From: Streptomyces capitiformicae | Lineage (GTDB): Bacteria > Actinomycetota > Actinomycetes > Streptomycetales > Streptomycetaceae | Length of the DNA stretch: 64,000 nucleotides | Direction: 5' to 3' | NCBI RefSeq assembly: GCF_002214185.1 | Contig: NZ_CP022161.1 | Coordinates: 7,199,486-7,263,485 of the forward strand | Part shown: positions 11,901 to 18,916 of the stretch, piece after piece | Layout of the letters: each line of letters begins with the position of its first letter | Numbering within the stretch: the stretch's first letter is position 1 | The notes under the pieces: model-generated | What the model saw: only the letters and a program-made list of their open reading frames with translations | Told to the model about the DNA's origin: nothing | The model's database searches: none | Position numbers and translations under genes: made by a program

Positions 11901-14900
11901 CCCGGGTCCTCGACACGTCGGGCAACGCGTCCCCGACCCTGCGCGTGGAGCGGCTCGACGACGGCCGGATCGCCCTGATCCACACCGGGCCGGGCACCCA
12001 GCCGCTGGAGCGGACCGTCTTCGACGCGAGCGGCCAGCTGCTGGAGGAGACCGTCGCCATTCGCGGCACGGGCGGCAAGCCCACCGGCTCGTACTGGACC
12101 ATCGACCACGTGACCGGCAAGGGCGTGCGCGTCAACGGCGACAACACCCCGTTCACCGGCCGCTTCGACACCGCCAAGCTGGAGACGTCCCCCACCGGAC
12201 AGTTCAGGCTGACCGGCAAGGAACCCGGCAAGGTGACCCTGTTCGAGCGCGAGGTCCTCAAGAACGGCGACACCCTGCACATCGCCCGGGACCGCTTCGG
12301 CCACGCCCGCTGGACCGAGTTCGACGACGCGGGCAACCGGGTACGGTCCGGCGAGCGCATCGGGGACCCGGACCAACGGACGTACCACGATGTGCCGGAC
12401 GGTTCCTGGCGTCTGCTCAACACCTCCGACGTGCGCACCTACCACAAGGCCCTCGACGGCGGCCTCGTGCGCGCCGAGAAGGGCGCCGACGGCCACTGGA
12501 CCTGGCAGCGCTTCGACAAGGACGGTGTGGAGGCGCTGTCCGGCACCCGGCACTGGAGCGCGAACCACGTCGCCTTCAAGGACACCTTCCTCGACCCCGC
12601 CACGGGCTTGGAGACGGTGGCTCAACGGCGTGGCCAGACCTGGCCGTTCGGCGGACTGCACGGCTCCCGGATGTACCAGGAGCACTCGCTGCTGCCCGGC
12701 CACGCCCCGGCCGGAACACGGATCGACCCCGACACGTACGTCGGTCAGGGCCCGGCGAACGCCCAGATCGAGAGCCTGGAGGCCCTGTCGGACGGCGGCA
12801 GCCTGCTCGTCAAGCGGTTCGCCGACATGCGTCCGCCCGCCTTCATGTGGAAGGGCGCGGCGGGCCGCAACCCGTTCGACAACTTCTTCGGTGACCTGTT
12901 CGCGGGCGACTCCCTGAACCGCGTGAGCCACTGGACCCAGACCGCCGCCGACGGCACCACGGTGACCGGTGTCCGGCTCAACCCGTCGGCGTCCAACTGG
13001 GTCGACGTCGACCAGTTCGGCCGCATCGTTCGGGAGAGCCGCAAGCTCGACGACGGCAGCGTCATCGAGATCGGGCGCAGCGCCGACAACGCCAAGCGCT
13101 GGGCGCCGCTTCCCGAGTACCGCGAGGGCGCCCCGTACGAGCTGCACTGGCGGAACACGACGACCGGCGAGACCGGCACCCGGCACGCCGACGGCGTCGG
13201 AGGGTGGCGGGACGTCTTCACCGACGGCGAGGGTGTCGAACGCGTCCGGCTGCGCAGTGAGGGCTCCGGGACACGCGAGTACCTCTTCGACGCACCGACC
13301 CCGCACGACCTCGCCCGCAACGACCGCGCGGGCGTCTGGGTCGACAGGAACTCGCTGCTGCACGTCACCGGTCGGCGCGACCTGGTGGGCGACGCGTTCG
13401 TCGAGTCGTCCGGCAGTCCCTACCGCACCGACTGGACATGGAAGACGTACGACTCCGCCAACCCGGCCACCGTGCTGGACGAGGGCATCCGCAAGCAGAA
13501 CCGCGGCTCGCTCTACTCACGCACCTGGGACGACTCCTTCGTCGACCTCGACCGGCTCGGAAACGTGGTGCGCGAGCGCAACGCCACCGACGTCGGTGCC
13601 TCCTGGGTCGACGCGGTGCGGCAGCCCGACGGCACCCACAAGTGGACGAAGACCGCCGCCGACGGCACGGTCCACTCCGAGGGCGTACGGGTGTACGACG
13701 ACGTCGCGAAGGGCCGCTGGCGGGACCTCATCGACGACCAGGTGGTCCGCAGCAGGGACGGCGGACGGGTCCGCGAGTACGCGTACGAGATCGTCACCCC
13801 GCAGCCGCCCGCGGCGCCCGCGGCCAACCTCACGCGTGCGACGACGCTGCGCGATCTGCTCGACCAGTCCGCGCGCCACTTCGAGACGCCCAGCACGGTC
13901 CGCGTGGACCGGGAGGCCTGGAAGGAGTACAACCTCGGCAAGGTCTTCCGCGAGCGCGTCAAGGTGGACGGCGATCCCGTCCGCTACCGCGAGGTCGACA
14001 AGCAGTGGGGCCAGTGGCGGGAGTACCAGAACGGCCATCTGGTCGAGCAGCGCGTCTTCGACGGTCGGGTCTACCGGACCGACCCCTTCGGCCGGCTCAG
14101 CATGTCGGGCCCGGCCGTCATCCCCCACTACCTCGGCGGGGTCCTGCCCAGGGTCGGCGGCGAGGTCGGCCTGCCCGGCGACCGAGCCTGGCAGCTCATC
14201 GGCCGGGAATTCGACTACCGCGGCGCCGACATCGAGGCCATGGGCTATCTGCGAGAGGTCCAGGACCCGTGGCACGGTCTGTTCCAGGGGGTCAGGAACG
14301 GCGAGTCCGTCGAGATGCCCATGTGGCAGCGCGAGCTCCGCAGCTTCGCGACCTCGTTCAGTACCGGATTCGTCACCGACTTCACCGCGGGCCTGGTGAT
14401 CACCGAGCTCACCAACAACGGCAATCTCAAGGTGGAGGACGTCTTCAAGGCGCTGCTGTCCGGCGCGGTCGGCGGCACCTTCAGCGGCGGGCTCAACACC
14501 CTGTACAACCACACCCGGCTCGGGTACCTCAAGACCAGCATGGGTGTGAGCGACTGGGGCGGCCACCCCAAGCAGTCGTTGGCAAGCAACACCGACGACT
14601 GGGTCACCGACTGGGCCGCCTTCGAGAAGCCCACCCGCTGGCGCAGCGCCACCTACGCCAACACCGTGGGCCTCGCGACCGGCGCGCTCAGTGGCTTCGT
14701 CAGCAACGCCATCAGCGCGTCGGTGTTCGGGGTCAACGGCAACGAGGTCCAGGGGGTGGACGCGCTGCGGGCCGGTATGTGGGGTGCCGCGGGCTCGCTG
14801 TTCGGTGGAGTGAGCACCGGCCTGGCGCGCAACGCCTGGCACCTGGCCACGGGCTCCCGGGTCTTCCACAAGGGCGGCCTCGGCGAACTGGGCATGAACT

Positions 14901-15097
14901 GGGCCGAGTCCGCGCTGTCCCGGTACATCACTTTCCAGATCACCCAGGCGGACAGCCAGAACGGGGGCCATCTGCCGTCCCCCGGCCGGGCGTTCCCGAA
15001 GCCGGCCCCCACCCCCGCGGCGCCGCCGCCCCCGCCGACCCCACGGCCCCCGGCCGATGAACCCAGCGCGCCCTTCGAGGGATTGGAGCTCCCGTGA
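2921..15097 (+). CDS. giant T7SS-associated multidomain protein with ADP-ribosyltransferase-like modules
   Basis: The product has 4058 residues from GTG 2921 (GGAGG five bases upstream). Visible order: residues 10-165 are an ESX-type helical domain; 181-245 are hydrophobic membrane segments; 245-450 are Gly/Arg/Leu-rich amphipathic helices. Residues 946-1140 and 1190-1395 are tandem ADP-ribosyltransferase-like (ART) modules. In copy 2, R1200 (LVRQDD), S1252 (NSPFTSF) and E1367 (DQEWLIKGTIP) fit the R-S-E triad; copy 1 has R954 and S1004 but T1117 in place of Glu. Each is flanked by a similar beta module (about 855-930 and 1420-1500). A proline linker (about 1515-1565) precedes a classical ART module with R1761 (VVRGD), S1799 in MSTTT, and the ExE pair E1839/E1841 followed by VTFPVNTQIKI. 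Residues about 1930-3010 are beta repeats, 3010-3750 Trp/Tyr-rich YD-like repeats, 3805-4010 a glycine-rich hydrophobic helical domain, and 4010-4058 a proline tail. It is coupled to the AAA+ gene by a GTGA overlap. Export by type VII secretion and toxin activity are inferred, not shown. No dedicated immunity gene is recognised. Confidence 0.8.
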   Translation: MAGSGDLGEVVVGYNGNPVVGNPRVIDGFTRDFRLLRDLSADVDAGLDNMLRTASDGGFEGKTADALRNYVQQSLKKFMANARSAFDLAASATARYANALREAQGRAGSAVERSHAVEMPPPGEPVPAEYTAAMNDVQAELDFITGEAKILEDSLRSAADMVSSPVAPPKKNFKQRLVEGLWKALEIITIVVSIAAMIVGGPLGLLAFGLSAVLFGKALVDYSQGKLNGVGLGLAFLGVLFPSTKGLTTASGLLRMLKSGASIGLRGAGRALSAGGRLVLQGGKLVMAPRTLAALTGQGMLKLFQAGGRMFATGMSRLPGLLAGTPRAIGSALRMAGGLARSTWQWGRFALRRDFFMATAFVGGGMGRRLGVYALTNLGRAFDFAVAALLPLRYAELAKYGFRGAWRMGILERGLLQKSSIRGALGRAAGAAGSVGDLAGRTGRGLSTPDAARPLGERGKLVVPGTRAWDDAVDELTEFMPPPTVLARSTSASSLPRFTGMPSGRFSSTLDDLVEPAAFRDLDALGSRSGPLLRGGSIDVADLGAGGLLSPRFRNALDALDDLDELAGTGTAVRSPLLERPQSAVTRLRDLDAFAGLDRTGAGLLKPMDELAELAPFSIDGKFGGLTTAQVRKILDGEIDLVDVAPDGVILRIGKTDPVNVHVGLKDEVTVRVLAPDELGTGPLAGKVTGADSPASLGFKLDELARLLPGSPADVGRARELLGLGPLKTDLATKPVTAQTGFPPLTLREIITGGAVGKTGADRFQAWVRAQNAALDLDTAGQKLSQVTDLPTASPLHRAEAELDLSAAEVKFNHARLEFDRLGTNLDTVHQNITVMMARLDGPGANLPTGELRLLDDLAQPTGRWITMEPGEQVTYVLRTDAGIVPDVRVEMVDGHFTVTAPDGIVTRFGPDGAPLRVDVPVRPEAPAGPSMAGGAAPAQMNVPALPEVHWLVRQDMDFSASSLKSGMKTHLTVDGLVPVKLDGNITPLQAVSTTNAKAFKENSPFTAFSPPGSIAKSYGNQEIGLDLVALSRDINSGVDGVKDLRIISNTQLQQDILTEIRLRVGDTQLEVPTTFSHMTSTKEIQSFLKQNGVSTGMATKVTPDVKALLQVRRDNTWLVQGTIPNQYLTGPYATVDSLKFVPSAPDTPLAAPGSVLENAGRASGSGLPPAQNLKLGPKPDDFYMSQVDIEELRGVKLVRQDDFHHLDVDIKGLRKSHFDPDLGMVPANPEGRTTAFQHVAGAENASRKSNSPFTSFAATGGHKVYGNTEFTLDAYKLGTDIKSGKLPNVGILPAHSLQKLIGDQIEWTIGKRLDFLSGLTADSTRQDVVGFLKANDVNLVGKGGKDMSGKLASDVRVLLNTTRDQEWLIKGTIPKSYLEGPYPTAAASSGTGDALSAGPLRGLDEAAGDLRLSDTFKADFEAKPVFVELRGPEGVNSGTLRVGELALLDDMQRPTGQWITFESGTELSWALRNDTGIIPGTHVRMGDDGFVVTTPDGTFKVGPTGERMAFDGPAVPAAPVTTAMTPPPAPLAPPPPAVLSAPPVPHAPSAPPVPPLGKGIGGMAPVPPPSAGAHGLGSGLDAGTPVVRHTPGGDTSHWVIDGKATFGRYKIRNTEDGSVSLVSASDRAWATLDNAAASRQVFETEQLKRAAEQLKKADLQEGGKYLSSGYRSINPLLAAFEEAGFTAAQVRQVGFDFSDRAADVLENWKRVATERGYASRQVTESWDMQDLHRWHESIKSIHRAWDDFPSPAIPGNTVVRGDSQQLFSSFDGILDPAHYPGGGYHDVGRTISWPGIMSTTTGSATTHNFVNSKAVIWKFDVPEQGHPGRVLGSENLAEAEVTFPVNTQIKINQVLVRDGDFAHELIGEFGDKAKVIVFADILPAGAAVRGAGDELAGSLRAGDTFTMNVPRLDRFDAPAPRGETVPLLPEQVAGTSHVRVEWDRAPLEGGGFTLTDEAGGVRLVFGADEALQFRDHRVPGTDGFLRFEAAPGPDTLPRWVGSDGLPLSGGVVTEPVTGALGVVTGVKVGTPDGAWTARFDLDGTRLSEELRLSGHAGGALTDARLVTTVTRGPGGEMVPTLRLSAPGLGDGAFSVVRLPGGDAAGRLPAGGFAVTDLTNGDRFVFDRAGRFMDLPADAPPIRLETAGAALPDPNVGPLTALDDFGGPLSERFPLHSIPEHNTLDGAATDLPRIELPGADAPAVARAADVALPADLPLTRLTEFQDMPLSGVGDLAGLEFRIAGGTAADGVPGTFRLDVTQAVPTPHGAGPQPRFTVERLDSGTFRVTDPAGTTRWEFSAGGEFLARETALVDNDLGLPSGLWFRSTATTTTDGMTARIVGLVGPREVTDSFPLTVIDRTLQDRLPGGFTLTDSVTGSRFHYDADLNLAFRDVPARDGSGFLRFTEGAPDSPPVRLDDLDGSSGLDDLAGIFQRTLDEAPGGSRPLSDVTDLSLGAASRLPGLDDAAALRLSDAVGEHGDQWLTRLNPGDAPDLDLRAAWRALDEHWTGFLEGTPGIRLTGADDLADLEIRVLRVPSTDTAPGSFRFELLDRAPAADGTVRGTDFTVERIPDGGFAITDPTGNTTWTFAQDGSFLGREAVLTGEGLPSGLRVSATHNEAGGFTQVDLLGPDSAVRSLRVTAPEGALAGRLPGGFTLTDTVTGSRFHFDRTGALVFRDLPARDGSGFLRFTEGAHGAQPTRLADPLSERFPLTSIPEEDLLDDGLTDISELFDRTLDEASGIRAALPEDAASTDLSSISGAMEFLHAAPDSHALQNLDLPHVQQLAGDATDSLNRFPGLRPELLHDQLRQMTAQAHEGIRQGAATVMREYQSLPLATRLEDLQGGGSRVFGDFTVTPTPHGGPGGSRFTVTHTPTDLTTGFGPNRELLHQEVFLRGGPAELDGTKLGLTGRTAEGGWAPDSIQFVGTHVADDAFTLTRLDPNLPAEVRGGFTVTDAAGTTKWHYGPEGTLALRDVQLADGRGMFRFEAGAPDGVPRVLDTSGNASPTLRVERLDDGRIALIHTGPGTQPLERTVFDASGQLLEETVAIRGTGGKPTGSYWTIDHVTGKGVRVNGDNTPFTGRFDTAKLETSPTGQFRLTGKEPGKVTLFEREVLKNGDTLHIARDRFGHARWTEFDDAGNRVRSGERIGDPDQRTYHDVPDGSWRLLNTSDVRTYHKALDGGLVRAEKGADGHWTWQRFDKDGVEALSGTRHWSANHVAFKDTFLDPATGLETVAQRRGQTWPFGGLHGSRMYQEHSLLPGHAPAGTRIDPDTYVGQGPANAQIESLEALSDGGSLLVKRFADMRPPAFMWKGAAGRNPFDNFFGDLFAGDSLNRVSHWTQTAADGTTVTGVRLNPSASNWVDVDQFGRIVRESRKLDDGSVIEIGRSADNAKRWAPLPEYREGAPYELHWRNTTTGETGTRHADGVGGWRDVFTDGEGVERVRLRSEGSGTREYLFDAPTPHDLARNDRAGVWVDRNSLLHVTGRRDLVGDAFVESSGSPYRTDWTWKTYDSANPATVLDEGIRKQNRGSLYSRTWDDSFVDLDRLGNVVRERNATDVGASWVDAVRQPDGTHKWTKTAADGTVHSEGVRVYDDVAKGRWRDLIDDQVVRSRDGGRVREYAYEIVTPQPPAAPAANLTRATTLRDLLDQSARHFETPSTVRVDREAWKEYNLGKVFRERVKVDGDPVRYREVDKQWGQWREYQNGHLVEQRVFDGRVYRTDPFGRLSMSGPAVIPHYLGGVLPRVGGEVGLPGDRAWQLIGREFDYRGADIEAMGYLREVQDPWHGLFQGVRNGESVEMPMWQRELRSFATSFSTGFVTDFTAGLVITELTNNGNLKVEDVFKALLSGAVGGTFSGGLNTLYNHTRLGYLKTSMGVSDWGGHPKQSLASNTDDWVTDWAAFEKPTRWRSATYANTVGLATGALSGFVSNAISASVFGVNGNEVQGVDALRAGMWGAAGSLFGGVSTGLARNAWHLATGSRVFHKGGLGELGMNWAESALSRYITFQITQADSQNGGHLPSPGRAFPKPAPTPAAPPPPPTPRPPADEPSAPFEGLELP

Positions 15098-17778
15098 CCG
15101 CCACCGCCATCCCTGCCGTGCACCGGGTCGCCGCCAAGGGCCGCGGCGCCCACCGCAGCATCACCGCCGCCGTACGCGCCGCGGCCGACGGCGACGAGAT
15201 CCGCATCGCCCCCGGCGACTACGTCGAGGTGCTGGTCCTGGACCGTGCGGTGAGCCTGCTGCCGGAGGAAGGGCCGGACCTCGCCGTACGACTGCTGGCG
15301 GCGGATCCCGGCCGGCCGGTCCTGGACGTCACCGCCCCCGGTGTCCGCGTCGACGGCATCGCGCTGACCGGCCAGAACCCGGCGCTGCCCGCCGTACTGG
15401 TGGCCGCAGGCGGCCTGGAACTGGACGGCTGCGACATCTCCGGCGGCCGCGTCGAGGCGGGCGGCGACGCCTCGCTGACCCTGCGCGCCTGCCGGGTCTC
15501 GGGTGCCGCCCTGGCCGGGGTGCACGCGAACACCACCGGCCGGACCGAACTGACCGACACGCTGGTGGAGGACATCGACGGCACCGGAGTCGTCCTGGGC
15601 TCCGCCACGAGGGCGGACGTCCTGGGGCTGACGGTCCGGGATGTCACCGGATCCGGGGTCCGCGTGCGGGGCAGGGCCGCGGCCGTGCTCCGCGACTGCC
15701 GGATCACCGCCCCCGGCCGCAGCGGGCTGCTGACGGAGGACGAGGCGTCCGTGGCCGCACTGGACTGCCGACTGGAGGAGACGGGCGTGGAAGGCGTACG
15801 GGTGCTGGGGAGTTCGCGGCGCTCCGAAGGGAACCCGGAGCGTCCCGAGAACGCCGACGGCGGTGTGGTCCTGGCCGACTGCCAGGTGCTGCGCACCGGG
15901 GCGGACGGGGTCGCCGTCTCCGGGACCGGTGACGTCCTGCTCCTCAACACCCGGATACGGGGCGGCTCCGGGCCCGGCGTGAGCGCCGACGACGACAGCA
16001 CGGCCGTACTGGTCGACTGCCAGGTGGACCGGCCGCACGGCTCGTGCCTGGTGGCCCGGGGCAACGCACGGCTGTCCGCGGAGGGCACCTCGGTGCACGG
16101 CAGCCGGGCCAACGGCCTGCTGGCGGGCGACCGTTCGCAGGTGAGCCTGGCGTCGAGCAACGTGACGGACTGCGGGTTCAGCGCGGTGCACGCCTGCGAC
16201 GACTCCCGGCTCACGCTCACCTCCTGCCGTATCGGCTCCACCCCGGAGCACGGCGTCCGAGCCACCGACCGGGCCGAGCTCACCGTCGAGGGTGTGCGCA
16301 TCAGCGACTGCGGGCTGTCGGGCCTCCAGCTCGACGCGTCAGCGGCCGCGCGGGTGCGAGGGCTGTCCGTGCTGCGCGGCCGCACCGGGATCAGCGCCGA
16401 GTCCACCGGCACGGTCGTCCTGGAGGAGTGCGACGTCACGGAGGCCGAACGCGCCGGCATCACCTGCGGAACCGGCACCTCGGCCGTGCTGCGGGACTGC
16501 CGGATCAGCGGCACCGGCACTGCGGGCCTGGTGATCGGGGAGCGCGCCACCCCCAGCGTCGAGGACTGCACGGTGCGCGACGCGACCGGCTCCGGACTGG
16601 TCCTCGGCCCCTCGGCCGAACCACGCGTCCGGGCCGTCACCGTGTCCCGCACCGGCAAGAACAGCCTGTTCGTCGGCGAGAAGGCACGCGGCACCTTCGA
16701 GGAGTGCGTCTTCGCCGGCGCCGGCAACGACGGCAAGGGGTTCCCGGCCGTCCACATGTCGGCCGGCAGCGCCCCCGTGCTGCGCGGCTGTCTGGTGCGG
16801 GACACCGAGGAGGACGTCGCCGCGGAGAAGGGAGCGCGTCCGGTGTTCGACGACTGCGTCTCACGCAACGTGACCCACCCCGCCCTGCCCACCGGCCGCA
16901 CCGAGGCGCTCGCGTCCGCCGAGGGCGGCTCCGCGGCCGCGGCGACCCAGGCGCGGGAGACCGAAGCCCCCTCCGAGGACACCCTGGAGGACCTGCTCGC
17001 CGAACTCGACGGACTGGCAGGCCTGGACAGGGTCAAGAACGACGTCTCCTCGCTGGTGAAGCTGATGCAGACCGTGCGCCGCCGCGAGGAGATGGGCCTG
17101 GCCGCACCCCCGCTCAGCCGCCACCTGGTCTTCACCGGAAACCCCGGCACCGGCAAGACCACCGTGGCCCGCCTCTACGGCCGTATCCTCGCCGCCGTCG
17201 GCCTCCTCAACCGTGGCCATCTGGTCGAGGCCGACCGCTCCGCCCTGGTCGGTGAGTACGTCGGCCACACCGGCCCGAAGACCACGCGTGTCTTCGAACA
17301 GGCCCGGGGCGGCGTCCTCTTCATCGACGAGGCCTACACCCTCACCCAGTACGCCGGCACCAACGACTTCGGGCAGGAGGCCATCGCCACCCTGCTGAAG
17401 CTGATGGAGGACTACCGCGACGACGTGGTGGTGATCGTGGCCGGATACCCACGGGAGATGGAGGTCTTCGTCCGCTCCAACCCCGGTCTGGCCTCGCGCT
17501 TCAACCGCACGCTGATCTTCGAGGACTACGGCTCCGCCGAACTGGTCACCATCGTGGAGCACCAGGCCGCACAACACCAGTACGAGCTCACGCCGCCCGC
17601 CCGCGAGGCCCTGACCGCCCACTTCGACACGCTGCCCCGGGAGCGCGGATTCGGCAACGGCCGCGCCGCCCGCCAGCTGTTCCAGGCGATGACGGAGCGG
17701 CAGGCGTATCGCGTCGCCGAGCTGTCCGACGTCTCGGAGTCGGACCTGAAGACTCTGACGCCGCAAGATCTTCCGTAG
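15094..17778 (+). CDS. parallel beta-helix / EccA-CbbX-type AAA+ ATPase fusion
   Basis: The GTG start overlaps the stop of the giant gene (GTGA), so the two proteins are made together. Of 894 residues, the first about 600 are a right-handed parallel beta-helix: regular 20-25 residue rungs with G-V/L, then a short hydrophobic strand, then DC-x-[IV] (for example LRDCRITAPGRSGLLTE, LRDCRISGTGTAGLVIG). A linker rich in Ala/Glu follows (about 600-630). The C-terminal about 260 residues are a CbxX/CfqX/SpoVK-family AAA+ domain with Walker A GNPGTGKT (682-689), Walker B VLFIDEA (741-747), and NPGLASRF containing the likely arginine finger. EccA proteins of ESX loci carry the same AAA+ class behind a helical TPR domain; here a beta-helix replaces it. 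I infer a cytosolic ATPase that handles or remodels the giant substrate, with the beta-helix as recognition surface. Confidence 0.85.
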   Translation: MTATAIPAVHRVAAKGRGAHRSITAAVRAAADGDEIRIAPGDYVEVLVLDRAVSLLPEEGPDLAVRLLAADPGRPVLDVTAPGVRVDGIALTGQNPALPAVLVAAGGLELDGCDISGGRVEAGGDASLTLRACRVSGAALAGVHANTTGRTELTDTLVEDIDGTGVVLGSATRADVLGLTVRDVTGSGVRVRGRAAAVLRDCRITAPGRSGLLTEDEASVAALDCRLEETGVEGVRVLGSSRRSEGNPERPENADGGVVLADCQVLRTGADGVAVSGTGDVLLLNTRIRGGSGPGVSADDDSTAVLVDCQVDRPHGSCLVARGNARLSAEGTSVHGSRANGLLAGDRSQVSLASSNVTDCGFSAVHACDDSRLTLTSCRIGSTPEHGVRATDRAELTVEGVRISDCGLSGLQLDASAAARVRGLSVLRGRTGISAESTGTVVLEECDVTEAERAGITCGTGTSAVLRDCRISGTGTAGLVIGERATPSVEDCTVRDATGSGLVLGPSAEPRVRAVTVSRTGKNSLFVGEKARGTFEECVFAGAGNDGKGFPAVHMSAGSAPVLRGCLVRDTEEDVAAEKGARPVFDDCVSRNVTHPALPTGRTEALASAEGGSAAAATQARETEAPSEDTLEDLLAELDGLAGLDRVKNDVSSLVKLMQTVRRREEMGLAAPPLSRHLVFTGNPGTGKTTVARLYGRILAAVGLLNRGHLVEADRSALVGEYVGHTGPKTTRVFEQARGGVLFIDEAYTLTQYAGTNDFGQEAIATLLKLMEDYRDDVVVIVAGYPREMEVFVRSNPGLASRFNRTLIFEDYGSAELVTIVEHQAAQHQYELTPPAREALTAHFDTLPRERGFGNGRAARQLFQAMTERQAYRVAELSDVSESDLKTLTPQDLP

Positions 17779-17832
17779 GGCGTCCGGCCCAAGCCCTGAA
17801 TTTCCGCTGACTATCGCTTAAGGACCCGTCCC

Positions 17833-18696
17833 ATGCCGCAGCCCCCCGTTCGATCCGACCGTTCGGATGGCGAGTTCGCCGACCTGTTCGCCCGCAGGAC
17901 GCGCACCCCGCTCCGTGGCTTCCTGCCCGGCCGCCGGGTCTGGAACGCGGTCGGCGGCTCCGCGGCCGCGGTCGTGGTGATCGCCGGCTCCGCCACGGCC
18001 GTGGCCGCCATCGACTGGAGCACCGACTCGTCCGAGAAGGTGACCACGGCGGCCGACAAACCCGCCGAGGAGAATTCCTCCTCCGACGACACCGAGAAGG
18101 CGTCCGCCGTCCCGTCGCCGAAGGAGCAGGACAAGGGCAAGGGCAAGGGCGACCCCGAGGTCGTCTACGTCCCGGTCTCCGGCGGAGCGGGAACGGGAGG
18201 CGCGGCACAGTCGACGCAGGACTCCGGCACGGAGTCCGGCACGGGAGGCACCTCCGGCTCGACCGGAACACAGGAGAAGCAGAGCACGACCACCCAGAAC
18301 ACCGGGTCGCAGACGACGGCCGGGTATCTGTGGTCCGACGGGAGCGTGGAGGCCGACTCCAACGACTACTGGGACCAGAGCACTGTCACGGTCGAGACCA
18401 CCAAGCCGCTCACCTCGCTCAAGGTAGTCGTCCGCATCATCCAGACCGGCGGCGTGTCGAGCACCGGCACCTGGACCTCCCTGGGCGACAAGGTGACCGT
18501 GGGCCAGAACTCCACCAGCGACCAACTGGGGTACGTCATCACGCTGAAGTCGGGTGTCACTCTCGCCCCTGGCACCTATGTCTTCAAGGTCCAGTACAAC
18601 CACGACCGGGGCCGGCGCGACGCGGGCCGCGACCTCTACAACGTCACCGCCACGTCCACCGGTTCGACCACCGAGTTCGAGAAGGGCGGCTTCTGA
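17833..18696 (+). CDS. membrane-anchored exported protein with low-complexity stalk
   Basis: This encodes 287 residues with an AAGGA site shortly upstream of the ATG. A basic N-terminus with a DLFARRTRTPLRGFLPGRR stretch precedes one hydrophobic segment (VVVIAGSATAVAAI, about residues 43-58), suggesting a type II anchor. Then comes a long Ser/Thr/Gly/Glu/Lys stalk (about 60-160) and a C-terminal beta domain of about 120 residues (WDQSTVTVETTKPLTSLKVV onward). The stalk is typical of extracytoplasmic spacers. It lies 54 bp after the AAA+ gene in the same direction, so it may belong to the T7SS-type operon as a surface component. I do not recognise the C-domain family. Confidence 0.7.
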   Translation: MPQPPVRSDRSDGEFADLFARRTRTPLRGFLPGRRVWNAVGGSAAAVVVIAGSATAVAAIDWSTDSSEKVTTAADKPAEENSSSDDTEKASAVPSPKEQDKGKGKGDPEVVYVPVSGGAGTGGAAQSTQDSGTESGTGGTSGSTGTQEKQSTTTQNTGSQTTAGYLWSDGSVEADSNDYWDQSTVTVETTKPLTSLKVVVRIIQTGGVSSTGTWTSLGDKVTVGQNSTSDQLGYVITLKSGVTLAPGTYVFKVQYNHDRGRRDAGRDLYNVTATSTGSTTEFEKGGF

Positions 18697-18916
18697 GCGA
18701 TGCCCGCGACGCGGGGGACGTCTTTGATGGAGCGCTCGACGGCATCGCGCGGATGAGCGGCGTCCCCCGTACGGCGGAATCCGTCACCTGCTCGGGGGCG
18801 GTCCGCATGCGGGCGGGGCTCGGGGCACGTTGGCTCGGCCCTGAGGCAGCACGGGTCTCCCGATCCCCGGCGGCGCAAGGGATGTCCCGCCGACCGTGCC
18901 GCCGGAGGGCAGACCC

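Noticed and set aside
18697..18916. Long imperfect inverted repeat between the two surface-protein genes (GGGGGACGTC and GGCGTCCCCC parts)
   Set aside because: The arms are about 45 bases apart and match over only about ten bases; too weak to call a terminator.
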